From Dinghuibacter silviterrae (GTDB lineage: Bacteria; Bacteroidota; Bacteroidia; Chitinophagales; Chitinophagaceae): a stretch of 64,000 nt of DNA. The notes under the pieces are model-generated. The model saw only the letters and a program-made list of their open reading frames with translations, was not told where the DNA came from and ran no database searches. The stretch is from contig NZ_SODV01000001.1 in NCBI RefSeq assembly GCF_004366355.1, positions 3,348,001-3,412,000 on the forward strand, given 5' to 3'. Of the stretch, positions 1 to 7,879 are shown in pieces. Position numbers and translations under genes: made by a program. Each line of letters starts with the position of its first letter. Positions within the stretch are counted from its first letter, which is position 1.

Positions 1-95
1 TCCTTATCGCCCCACTTTGTCTTAAGCATTTCGTATAAACGGATTGATGAACTCATGAAACAAAGCTAAATATTTGTTGGCATATCTACAAGCAT

Positions 96-734
96 TTACA
101 TCGCCTCCACCGCGTCTTCCAAATCCCTCTCCTCGCGTATCCACCTTTTCGTCCTTGCAATAATAAACAACGTCGGTATCGGAACAAACACCCCCACATA
201 CGAGATCACGAACTCCCAGGCAATGTGGTGGGTCGTCATGAAGAGCACCTGGCAACACACGGTGACGACGTTGAAGACGAGGTAAAGGGCGCCGAGGGCC
301 CAAAAGTAGGGGGCGATGGGGCGCACCCTGGTGGACAGCCAGGCGACAGAGCAAAGGAGGATAGGGACGAGGTAGACGACGGTCACGAGGATAAACCGTT
401 GCGAAATGACGGTGTTGACGAGCGCATCGCGCCAGACGGTCCGGAAAAGGATGGCGGTGATGATGTAGACATAAGAAAACCCGATGATCCACTTTTTCTC
501 GCCAAAAAGCCAGAGGATATAACCGATGACGAGGGAATAGACGGGGGTGATCCAGGTGAGGAAAACAAAACCCATCCGGATCATCCGGTAGCGGATTTCG
601 CCGCCGATGAGCCAGTCGGTCAAACCGGGGAGGTCGATCGATATGTTCAGGATCACCCGGAGGAGGGTGGCCAGAAGGATGATCAGAAACGAAACGTCCA
701 GGATGCGCATACTCGTCGTCAAGATTACGTACAT
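96..734 (-). CDS. Integral membrane protein, unknown function
   Basis: Not recognised. A 212-residue protein made almost entirely of hydrophobic stretches, with about six predicted membrane helices, short charged loops and a basic/acidic cytoplasmic tail (KRWIREERD). A second in-frame Met eight codons in (MRILDV, at 710) could be the true start, because it lies directly before the first hydrophobic helix. It is divergent from the lipoprotein gene with only 28 bp between them. Size and topology resemble the two small membrane proteins at 2650-3282 and 4123-4704, but I cannot show homology by eye. The frame is clearly coding; the function is open. Confidence 0.75.
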   Translation of the reverse strand: MYVILTTSMRILDVSFLIILLATLLRVILNISIDLPGLTDWLIGGEIRYRMIRMGFVFLTWITPVYSLVIGYILWLFGEKKWIIGFSYVYIITAILFRTVWRDALVNTVISQRFILVTVVYLVPILLCSVAWLSTRVRPIAPYFWALGALYLVFNVVTVCCQVLFMTTHHIAWEFVISYVGVFVPIPTLFIIARTKRWIREERDLEDAVEAM

Positions 735-762
735 TCGCTGAGATCCCCCAAACCGCTCATAT

Positions 763-1533
763 ATGGATTTTGGACGTCTTTTCCCTGCCTTTTGCCTGGC
801 TCTTGTATGTTGGAGCTGTACGCCTTCCTCGTGGTTTGCCCCGGCTTTCCGGCCGCAACCGGGCGCCGTCTATCATTATACGGTTAGCGAGCTGACGCAT
901 GCCTTAACCACGGAAAGGGGGCAACGGGTGAACCGGGACGAGCATGTGCGCCTGGCCTTTCACTACCGGCTGGCTTCCCCGGGGACGCTGACGGTAGGGT
1001 TTGATGCTTTTTCGTTTCATGAAAAGGGGGAAAAAAGGGAGAAAAACGTGGAGCTGACGCCGGACTTTCCCGACGCGCGTTGTGTGCTGGGCTCGGATGG
1101 CCGGGTAAACGCACTGACAGGCTTGGGTGTGGCGCAAGACCAGGGATACGTGGCCGGACTCCTGGAAAAAGGCTGGGGTCATTTCCCAACGAACCATATA
1201 AAAGTGGGAGACTCCTGGACCGCCCTGGATTCCCTGAACGCCGACCCGCATATCTCCGTCCCCACGACGTATACGCTGATCAAGGTCCGGGACGGGGTCC
1301 TTTACATAAAGGCCGAGGCGGATGTACACCTGGCCGGTGAAGGGCTTAAAGGCGCAAGCCACCCCGGGTTGCTGACCCTAGTGGGTCGCCAGCACGGCAT
1401 GCTGCACGTGGATGCGGCCACCGGTCTTCTCCTGGACGGCCAGACGGTCCTCCAGGCGCAGGGCGCGCTCAAAACGGGCGGGGGGAATATCCCGCTACAC
1501 ATCGAGAGCACGTGCTCCGTCAGCGCGGCCTAG
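763..1533 (+). CDS. Putative lipoprotein, unknown function
   Basis: A 256-residue exported protein. The N-terminus has a hydrophobic core followed by a Cys near residue 19 (CWSCTPSS), which suggests a lipoprotein signal although the lipobox is not canonical. The mature part is rich in beta-type alternation, has no recognisable catalytic motif and ends SVSAA. Its stop shares the palindromic CTAG with the stop of the convergent ligase gene. I do not recognise the family; a periplasm-facing lipid-anchored beta-rich protein is the most that can be said. Confidence 0.7.
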   Translation: MDFGRLFPAFCLALVCWSCTPSSWFAPAFRPQPGAVYHYTVSELTHALTTERGQRVNRDEHVRLAFHYRLASPGTLTVGFDAFSFHEKGEKREKNVELTPDFPDARCVLGSDGRVNALTGLGVAQDQGYVAGLLEKGWGHFPTNHIKVGDSWTALDSLNADPHISVPTTYTLIKVRDGVLYIKAEADVHLAGEGLKGASHPGLLTLVGRQHGMLHVDAATGLLLDGQTVLQAQGALKTGGGNIPLHIESTCSVSAA

Positions 1534-2432
1534 TTGCCCCGCACCTCCCTGGCATTCTTATCCAATCGAAGCCCCCTAAAACACGGCTCCCGGAACCACC
1601 CCTCCGCAGAGAGGTCCGTATACCGGATCGTGCACACTAAGGTGGGGCGCAGCCAGGTTACGGGATTTTCCGGGACAAACCCTTTGACGGGGGAGGTTTT
1701 CCGCACCAGGGGGCGGAGGGCGCTCTCTGGGAAATCCGGTCCTTTGTCGACCCGCCCGGCATAACAAAGCCGGTCGTCCTCGTACCGGGCGAGCAGGAGG
1801 GAGCCGTCGGCCACCCCCACGATGATGGCCTCGGTTTCCCGGTGGGTTTTGATCTTTAGCCAGTCGGGGGACCGCCGGCCTTCGCTATAGACGCTGTCGG
1901 CGAGTTTTCCGATGATGCCCTCCCGGGCGTCCGCGGACGCCAGTTGGAAAAGCTCGATGCCGTTGCCCCGGACGTGGTCGTTATAACGGACAAGGTCACC
2001 CGGGGGCAGGATCGTTTTGAGGAGCTGTTTGCGCCAGAGGAGGGGCTGTTCTTCGAGGCAGTGCCCGTCTTTGTACAAGAGGTCGAAGACCTGGAAGCGG
2101 AGGGGCAGCCGGCCGTCGTATCGTTCCAGCAGGGGGAGGCTGGATTTGCCCATGTCGTCCAGGACGACGATTTCACCGTCCAGGACCGCGTCCATCCGGA
2201 GGGCCCGAAGGGCGTTGACGATGTGTGGAAAAGTCTCGTTAAAGGAACGCCCGTTGCGGGAGTAGAGACGGACCTGGTCCTTTTTGAGCTCGGCGATGGC
2301 CCGGTAGCCGTCCCATTTTTCCTCAAATAACCAGTGTTCGTCCGAAAACGGTTCCCTGACCTCCCTGGCGAGCATGGGATGGATATAAGATGTTTTTCTA
2401 TGTGGAATTCTTTCCTCTTTCAACGCCGTCAT
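1530..2432 (-). CDS. ATP-dependent DNA ligase, stand-alone LigD-type ligase domain
   Basis: A 300-residue ligase with the nucleotidyltransferase-superfamily motifs in order. Motif I is EKWDGYR, with Lys39 as the predicted AMP-accepting lysine. It is followed by a DGEIVVLD motif, motif III FQVFDLLY, a motif IV-like EGIIGK and motif V WLKIK. The C-terminal third fits the OB-fold, ending near the tryptophan/arginine-rich segment seen in LigD ligase domains. The polymerase and phosphoesterase modules of full LigD are absent, and no Ku gene is in the window. By family knowledge it seals nicks with ATP in DNA repair; a role in end joining is only a possibility. A promoter-like element lies about 35 bp upstream. 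Confidence 0.9.
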   Translation of the reverse strand: MTALKEERIPHRKTSYIHPMLAREVREPFSDEHWLFEEKWDGYRAIAELKKDQVRLYSRNGRSFNETFPHIVNALRALRMDAVLDGEIVVLDDMGKSSLPLLERYDGRLPLRFQVFDLLYKDGHCLEEQPLLWRKQLLKTILPPGDLVRYNDHVRGNGIELFQLASADAREGIIGKLADSVYSEGRRSPDWLKIKTHRETEAIIVGVADGSLLLARYEDDRLCYAGRVDKGPDFPESALRPLVRKTSPVKGFVPENPVTWLRPTLVCTIRYTDLSAEGWFREPCFRGLRLDKNAREVRGN

Positions 2433-2466
2433 GTTTTAGCTACGGAAATCCGCCTACAAAGGTTGT

Positions 2467-2474
2467 CAAAAATA
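2467..2474 (-). promoter_or_regulatory. Bacteroidota -7 element for the ligase gene
   Basis: Reading the minus strand, TATTTTTG matches the Bacteroidota -7 consensus TAnnTTTG exactly and lies 35 bp before the ligase ATG. A TTG occurs upstream, but its spacing is shorter than ideal for the -33 element. Confidence 0.4.
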
Positions 2475-2600
2475 AACACTTTGCTGTCAATCTTTTAACA
2501 TGGATTTGACGCGACTTGCCGGGGAAACCCCCAACTTTGGTATGAATTTGTTGGTAGCATAAGAACATTGCACCGGTTTCGCTAACCTATGTCAAGCACC

Positions 2601-2631
2601 CTGAAAGGGTCCCACGAGGGGCCCTTTTCAG
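2601..2631. terminator. Strong hairpin, probable terminator
   Basis: CTGAAA-GGGTCCC, loop ACGA, GGGGCCC-TTTTCAG form a 13-bp stem with one bulged T. The plus-strand side carries a T-rich stretch just before and after the stem end (TTTTCAGTTTAT). It sits downstream of the minus-strand operon ending at 2650 and upstream of the ligase gene, so it may end that operon or a short plus-strand transcript. Confidence 0.6.
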
Positions 2632-2649
2632 TTTATATACACCGCTGGG

Positions 2650-3282
2650 CTATGGCGCGGGTTGATCGGTACCCAGCGCGGCCAGGGCGGCTGTCCATTC
2701 GTCTTCTTCCACCGACTTCCACGCGTTATAATTGAGCAGCAGCAGGGGGATATACCCCGCCGCATAGAGCGCGTTCAGGAGCAGGTTGCGCACGAGGTGC
2801 GGAAAGATCCTGCCGTGTCCATAGACCAGTATGACATTCCAGACGATCGCGATCAGCAGCGTGGCGATCAGAACGGTTCCCTGAAGACGAAACCCTCTGC
2901 GCACGGGCTGCACCCGCACGCAATAACACGCGACGATAAACAGCAAAACGCCCAGGGCGCTACAAATACTCACGATATTGATGACGGTCGTGAAAGCAGC
3001 ACTATAAGGCTGAAATTGCAGCCAAACGATCTGTAGCCCGTTCACCAACGCCAAAACACCCATGGAAACCGGGTAGGGCAGCATGAGCCCTCCGACCCAG
3101 GGTCTTTCACCATACCGCTTCAGGAGGAGATACGGCGACACCAGCGCATACGTCAGCAGACAGGTGGGAAGAAGCGTGAGGTGCTCCAGCCACGTATAGG
3201 GTCTTAACGCGGGTAGCTGGTGCAGGCTGAAAACGATCTGGGTAATCATGTAGCCCAGGGTAGCGTAAAAAAATGGTTTCAT
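2650..3282 (-). CDS. Small polytopic membrane protein
   Basis: A 210-residue protein with about six hydrophobic helices and a short acidic, then proline-rich tail. Its start overlaps the stop of the DUF3667 gene by 4 bp (ATGA), so the two are probably translationally coupled. The beginning (FFYATLGYM) and the end of the last helix (LLLLNYNAWKS) resemble the protein at 4123-4704 (FFFATLASM and LLWLNYQHWKN). They are probably distant paralogues placed on either side of the DUF3667 gene. The function is unknown. Confidence 0.75.
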   Translation of the reverse strand: MKPFFYATLGYMITQIVFSLHQLPALRPYTWLEHLTLLPTCLLTYALVSPYLLLKRYGERPWVGGLMLPYPVSMGVLALVNGLQIVWLQFQPYSAAFTTVINIVSICSALGVLLFIVACYCVRVQPVRRGFRLQGTVLIATLLIAIVWNVILVYGHGRIFPHLVRNLLLNALYAAGYIPLLLLNYNAWKSVEEDEWTAALAALGTDQPAP

Positions 3283-4118
3283 AGAAGGGACGAGGTTGTT
3301 TCAAACAAAAGAAACCTGTAAATGACAAAAATGATCACCCCATGAAGGTACGTAAACGCCACGGCCGACGGCAGGATCCGCCACCAGGGCGCCCGGTAAA
3401 AGCGCCGGAAGGCAAAGGTGGAATAGGCAAAGATCACTGCATAATAGAGCCACAGCTGGCGTTGTTGTTCCCTGGGGTCGATGGCGCCGGGGACCGGCCG
3501 GTGCAACAGCCAGCCGATGATATGTCCTAGGAGCGGCAGCAAGAGAAAGATGACCAGGACGAATACTGCGTTGACCTCCGTCGCTATGACCAGGTGGTCG
3601 AACAGCGGCCGTTTCAGCCCGATGAACAAAACCCATAACACCAGGCCGCAAAGCGGGATGGTGGTGAGGAGCATGATCTTCGAGAGTTTTTCCGACTTGT
3701 CCGCAAACCGTTCGGACAACTGGTCTTCCGTCAGCCCGCGGGCGGCCATTTTGTGATCGATCTGCGCCTGGAGCAGCTTCCCCGTATAGGGCACGCTACC
3801 GGGATAATAAGTCATACGCATATTCAGTCCCTCGGCCAGGGGGAACAGCAAATACACCACCACGAGAAGGAGGAAAAACGACAGGGGTTTAAAGTATTTT
3901 TTCCGGATACCCAAGCAATATTCCTCTGACAGCTTGCCGGGCCGGGTCAGCACCGCCTTGAGCGTGGTAAAAAACTTTCCTTCGAAGTGGGTGATGAAAT
4001 GCAGCCCTTCTTCGAAAAAATGCCAGACGGATTTGTCGTGTTCGGTATAGACCTTTTCACCGCAGTGGTTACAATAGTTGCCTTCAAAGCGGTGTTGGCA
4101 GTTGAGACAGGTAGGCAT
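3279..4118 (-). CDS. DUF3667-type membrane protein with N-terminal zinc-finger motif
   Basis: A 279-residue protein. I take the ATG at 4118 as the start because the product then begins MPTCLNCQ, placing a CxxC...CxxC zinc-ribbon motif (CLNC, CNHC) at residues 4-20. The 100 codons upstream in frame are low in hydrophobic character and overlap the neighbouring gene. The segment around residues 30-75 (FEEGLHFITHFEGKFFTTL, then LTRPGKLSEEY) is typical of DUF3667, a common Bacteroidota family of unknown role. The remainder has about five membrane helices. It is the middle gene of a three-gene operon flanked by two similar small membrane proteins. Confidence 0.85.
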   Translation of the reverse strand: MPTCLNCQHRFEGNYCNHCGEKVYTEHDKSVWHFFEEGLHFITHFEGKFFTTLKAVLTRPGKLSEEYCLGIRKKYFKPLSFFLLLVVVYLLFPLAEGLNMRMTYYPGSVPYTGKLLQAQIDHKMAARGLTEDQLSERFADKSEKLSKIMLLTTIPLCGLVLWVLFIGLKRPLFDHLVIATEVNAVFVLVIFLLLPLLGHIIGWLLHRPVPGAIDPREQQRQLWLYYAVIFAYSTFAFRRFYRAPWWRILPSAVAFTYLHGVIIFVIYRFLLFETTSSLL

Positions 4119-4122
4119 CCAT

Positions 4123-4704
4123 TCAAGATAAGTAAAACCGCCGGTTTTTCCAATGCTGATAGTTGAGCCACAGCAGGGGAGCAAGGGCAAGGATGTCCTT
4201 AAGGCTCCAAAGCACGATCCAGGTGGTCCCGTTGATCTGGCTGATATAATAGAATAGTAAAACGCTGGTGGGTAGCCATAAGAACAGCGCCAGGCCGAGC
4301 GTTCTGAAGGCTTTCCGAACCTGGAGCGGTACTTTGACAACGAAACAGCCGATACCAAAGACGAAGGTGCCCGCCAGGGCCAGCAATGGAACCACGTTGT
4401 CCAATGCATCCGAGACAAGATCGAGTGGGGTTGGAAGAGCGTGATAAGCGGACAACAGTACAGACAGGCTCATCAACGCGACACCCACGAGGAGGGGTAT
4501 AAAAAATGCCAGGCGCCACAACCGGTTTTTCCATTGGACAGCCATCGCGACGGGTGCAAAAAAGGCGAGGTTGAGCACGGTCAAAAAAAGCACCAGCAGG
4601 ACATCCGCGACCGGGGATGGGTCAAAAAAATGCTCGATCCAGTACGGGTTGCTGGTGCAAAGCACCATACTCGCCAGTGTGGCAAAAAAGAATAACCGAT
4701 ACAT
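4123..4704 (-). CDS. Small polytopic membrane protein
   Basis: A 193-residue protein with about six membrane helices and the basic C-terminus NYQHWKNRRFYLS. It is the first gene of the operon leading into the DUF3667 gene, with a 4-bp gap. It shares end motifs with the protein at 2650-3282. No catalytic signature is visible. Confidence 0.75.
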   Translation of the reverse strand: MYRLFFFATLASMVLCTSNPYWIEHFFDPSPVADVLLVLFLTVLNLAFFAPVAMAVQWKNRLWRLAFFIPLLVGVALMSLSVLLSAYHALPTPLDLVSDALDNVVPLLALAGTFVFGIGCFVVKVPLQVRKAFRTLGLALFLWLPTSVLLFYYISQINGTTWIVLWSLKDILALAPLLWLNYQHWKNRRFYLS

Positions 4705-5120
4705 CAGGGGAGAAGATAGCTAAAAAGCCAATTCCCGGCAAGGGGCCCGACAATCAACCCTGTAAACAGGGACGTCGTGCGATCCGCCGGGATGGCAATA
4801 AGGTGGAAATGCTATGACAGTCAACCCTGCCCTTGGAAGCAGGGACGTCTGGTCACTTCCGGGTTGTTGACATCGTGATGGGACGGATCGTAGAATTCCT
4901 ATTTCAGGGGTCCGCTTTACACCGAATGGAATGGGCGCTTGGCCTGACATGGCCCGACGTATCGGATACCAGACCTGGTCCTATCTGAAGACACTGAAGA
5001 GCCTACCTAGTTCGGATAAAATTGGATTTGAAACAGCAGGTCAGCAACGGCCAGACCTGGGGGGGAGCTCCCCTGTATAGGCGAGGTTTCCACCGCACCA
5101 CAAATATAGGAAGCCCGGGG
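4705..5120. other. 416-bp gap without a credible gene
   Basis: Short frames here show no family signature. The stretch holds two related hairpin repeats near 4749 and 4816, a purine/pyrimidine-mixed middle without coding character, and a short GC stem before a T-run at about 5113-5129 overlapping the end of the next gene. It lies upstream of the minus-strand gene at 4704, so it could contain that operon's leader or a structured RNA. I could not match a known RNA class. Confidence 0.4.
4749..4849. repeat. Two copies of a short palindromic repeat
   Basis: Two units, 4749-4776 and 4816-4849, share the frame GACArTCAACCCTG, variable loop, CAGGGACGTC (r = A or G). Each forms a CCCTG/CAGGG hairpin, with loops of 4 and about 10 nt. 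In the second copy CAACCC could alternatively pair with a downstream GGGTTG at about 4862. They resemble dispersed extragenic palindromes or a duplicated RNA stem. Confidence 0.5.
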
Positions 5121-5783
5121 CTATTTTTTTAGCAAAATCTTGTCAAAATCTTTCCCCATCCAATGGTCCAGGGCCACGAGGGCGTAGAACCCCCCAGCCC
5201 AGCCCAGGATAAGAACGGCGAGGTTCCGAAGGACCGCGGCATACCCGTGGTAGGGAACGCTGACAAAAGGGTAGGGGTAAAAACCGGTCAGCGCGCCCCG
5301 GCCCATCATCCACGCGAGGTAGGCGAGGGGGTAAGCCATCCAAAGGAGCGGGAGGCCCCAGTGTAACCGGCCTTTGGGGACAAAGAATAGCCAGTGGAGG
5401 ACCCAGGCGAGGGGCACAAAGTCGTGGAGGAGGAAATTGGTCCACCATTGCAACCCTTGCGGGTTCCAGGCTTTGGCGAGGGCGATGTGGTAGATCAGCG
5501 AAACGCTGATGATACAACCCGCCAGGGCGGTTTGTACGGAAGCCTTTTCGAAAAAAGGAACCCTGCCGGGCGCCAGGGCGGAAAGGGTTAAGGCAATGGC
5601 GATCAGGGCGTTGGTGAGGATGGTAAAGTAGCTGAGAAAATTGCCGACGGCCATGACCACGGGGATGCCCTGTACAGCCGCGGCGTTCAGGACGATGTGC
5701 CATTGCAGCGCCAGGGCGGCCCAGGTAATGAGTGCAAGGAGGAACCGGTATACACGAAGGTACCCGTGTGAGAAGCTATACAT
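5121..5783 (-). CDS. Pr6Pr-family membrane protein
   Basis: A 220-residue protein with about six membrane helices. The arrangement VGNFLSYFTILTN near the start, followed by the aromatic HDFVPLAWVLHWLFF segment and the YPYPFV stretch, is characteristic of Pr6Pr/FAR-17a/AIG1-like membrane proteins in bacteria. Biochemical function in bacteria is not established. It is the last gene of the minus-strand polysaccharide operon and overlaps the preceding acyltransferase gene by 8 bp, so it is probably co-transcribed with it. Confidence 0.8.
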   Translation of the reverse strand: MYSFSHGYLRVYRFLLALITWAALALQWHIVLNAAAVQGIPVVMAVGNFLSYFTILTNALIAIALTLSALAPGRVPFFEKASVQTALAGCIISVSLIYHIALAKAWNPQGLQWWTNFLLHDFVPLAWVLHWLFFVPKGRLHWGLPLLWMAYPLAYLAWMMGRGALTGFYPYPFVSVPYHGYAAVLRNLAVLILGWAGGFYALVALDHWMGKDFDKILLKK

Positions 5784-6816
5784 GCTTTGTAAATATTCGG
5801 GTAATAAAGCCCATGACCTTATTCAAAACCCACGCCAGGGGCAGGGAAATCACTACATATACGGCGTAGGCGACGAAGTCGTTGGGGAAAAAGCGGGCGG
5901 TTTCTTTGTGGAGGCCGAAAACAAGGGTGTGGACGAGGTAGATCTCCAGGCTGTACCGGCCGCACCAGCGAAGGGCACGCGCCGGGAAGCGATCAAACAG
6001 AAATGCCAGCCCGTTGCACAGCGCCGGCGTGATAAAAATAAACGGATACCACCAGGTGCCGTTCCACCAGCGTTGCTGGGGCGTAAAGAAGTGGAAGGCC
6101 GCGACCAGTCCGGCCAGCCCAAGACCGAATAACGCCAGTTGTCCCCAGAGCGGCGCGCCGCCCGCCAGCAGGGCCGCAGGCGAGTCGGCTTTAGAACGGT
6201 TTTCGCGGATCATATACCCCGCCTGGGCGCCTAGAAAGAAAATGGGAATCCGCGTCGTAAAGATGAGCAGGTAGTTGAAACGCGTGGCTGTAATCGCAAG
6301 ACTCAGCGCCACGCCAAGCACCACCACGACACCTGTCGCCATGGCGCCGCGAGCGCGAAAGGCCCGAAAGAACAATGGAAACACGAGGTACAACACCAAC
6401 AGCGACGGCACGTACCAGTCGAACTTGGTGGCATTGAGCCAAAAACCGGTAGTGGACAATTCGTAAAAAAGCTCGACCCAAGGCGTATGCCTGTGCAGCA
6501 CCACATACTCCATAAGCGTCGCCAGAATAATCACCGCCCAATACGTCGGCAGGATGCGAATAAACCGGTTCCAGTAAAATCGCCCAACGCGTGCATCTTT
6601 GGCAAGGCTGTAATACAACCCCAACCCCGAAAGAAAAAGAAAGATGTCCACGCCTCCGTAGCCCGTTTCTTGTATCCAGGACAGGGGCTTTGGAAGCACC
6701 ACCTCCGCGTGGAAGAGCATAATCCAAAGGATCGCCAGCCCCATCAGGGCCTCCCTATGCGTGCTGAGGCGTTTCACTGGGCATGGTTTTGGGGGCGGGA
6801 CGCTTTTCACGGTCAT
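5776..6816 (-). CDS. Acyltransferase-3 family membrane protein
   Basis: About 346 residues. The segment REALMGLAILWIMLFHAEVV, with the conserved His after the first helix, then GYGGVDIFLFLSGLGLYYSL and RFYWNRFIRILPTYW, is the N-terminal signature of acyltransferase 3 (OafA/OatA-like). These enzymes move acetyl or succinyl groups to sugars across the inner membrane. I start at the ATG at 6816 because the family signature begins before the next in-frame Met at 6744, and GGAAG lies 10 nt upstream. This gives a 62-bp overlap with the upstream gene. It probably decorates the polysaccharide made by this locus. Confidence 0.85.
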   Translation of the reverse strand: MTVKSVPPPKPCPVKRLSTHREALMGLAILWIMLFHAEVVLPKPLSWIQETGYGGVDIFLFLSGLGLYYSLAKDARVGRFYWNRFIRILPTYWAVIILATLMEYVVLHRHTPWVELFYELSTTGFWLNATKFDWYVPSLLVLYLVFPLFFRAFRARGAMATGVVVVLGVALSLAITATRFNYLLIFTTRIPIFFLGAQAGYMIRENRSKADSPAALLAGGAPLWGQLALFGLGLAGLVAAFHFFTPQQRWWNGTWWYPFIFITPALCNGLAFLFDRFPARALRWCGRYSLEIYLVHTLVFGLHKETARFFPNDFVAYAVYVVISLPLAWVLNKVMGFITRIFTKHV

Positions 6817-7879
6817 GCATAGACGACTTCCGGAAATAAAACAGGAACCAAAGCGGCCCGTCTTTGACGAGATAATTGTAGAAAAAAACCGGGATCGTAA
6901 TCCCAAAGAAGATCCCCGTCAGCAAGACCACGTGGACCTGGTGGATATGAAAGACGTGCAACGTTATATTGCGCACCACCGCCGCCACCATGACGTGGAT
7001 TACATAGATGTAGAGCGAGTGATAGCCGAAGATGCGCAGCCAGTTCGCGACGTTATAGCGTTGGAGAAGAAAGGCCAGGATCGTCATCGTCACACAGCCC
7101 GTGAGCGCGATGCCCAGGAAAAGCGGGGGACTAACGTGGTGGCTGAGGTAGTAGACCTGGGACAAGACAAACACCGGCGTGACCGCGAGCAGGCTCCAGG
7201 GGCTGCTCAGCACTTTTTGAAAAGAAGGCTTAAAAAATTCCTTTGCCAGCACATCGCCCAGGGCGAAGAAGATGTAGAAGCGCAACCAGTCGGAGAGCAT
7301 GCTGTACCGGTCGATCCCGGGGGTATAATAGTAGACCCAGTACAACCCAAGCCCCAGCAAGAGCTGGCTCCACCCGGGCAATTTGAGTTTGGCCTTGGTG
7401 AAGAGGTAGATCATGGTTGTGTTAAACAACGCGGGCAGGTACCAGAACTGGTCTAGGCTTTCTGGCTGGTAAAAAATATACAAATAGTCCCTCCAGGTCC
7501 GGTCGGCATTGATGAGGTGAAAATGCCCCATCAGGATCTGAAGGGTGATCTGGATCGTGGCCCAGACCAGGTAGGGGTAAAAAAGGTTTTCGAACTTTTG
7601 CAGCAACAGTTGCCCCGGCGTCCTTTTGGCAAGGCTCCCGCCCAGGAATATCCCCGAAAGGATAAAGAAAAGCGGCATCCGGAAGCTAAAAAAGATTTCG
7701 TTGGCGTTATAGAGATACCGGGGGATGGTAAACGCGTTGCTCCGTGTCATCCCGATCAGGATGTGCCGGTAGACCACGAGGATAATAGCGATCCCTTTCA
7801 GGTAGTCCACCCAGTGCAACCGGCTTCGCTGAAGCGCCGGCAGGTTCAGACCTTTGGATAACCAGGCGGGGGCTTTCAT
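6755..7879 (-). CDS. Acyltransferase-3 family membrane protein
   Basis: A 374-residue protein beginning with a short cytoplasmic segment and then WVDYLKGIAIILVVYRHILIG, the family's first helix with its conserved basic residue and His. FSFRMPLFFILSGIFLG follows, then about nine more membrane helices. The charged C-terminal tail (DREKRPAPKT) is cytoplasmic. The start overlaps the preceding gene by 4 bp. By family, it O-acylates cell-surface glycans; the substrate cannot be read from sequence. It is the second of three consecutive acyltransferase-3 genes, each divergent enough that they are unlikely to be recent duplicates. Confidence 0.88.
   Translation of the reverse strand: MKAPAWLSKGLNLPALQRSRLHWVDYLKGIAIILVVYRHILIGMTRSNAFTIPRYLYNANEIFFSFRMPLFFILSGIFLGGSLAKRTPGQLLLQKFENLFYPYLVWATIQITLQILMGHFHLINADRTWRDYLYIFYQPESLDQFWYLPALFNTTMIYLFTKAKLKLPGWSQLLLGLGLYWVYYYTPGIDRYSMLSDWLRFYIFFALGDVLAKEFFKPSFQKVLSSPWSLLAVTPVFVLSQVYYLSHHVSPPLFLGIALTGCVTMTILAFLLQRYNVANWLRIFGYHSLYIYVIHVMVAAVVRNITLHVFHIHQVHVVLLTGIFFGITIPVFFYNYLVKDGPLWFLFYFRKSSMHDREKRPAPKTMPSETPQHA

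Noticed and set aside
4119-4418. 100-codon upstream extension of the DUF3667 protein
   Set aside because: It overlaps the neighbouring membrane-protein gene in another frame, and the zinc-ribbon motif begins right after the internal ATG at 4118.
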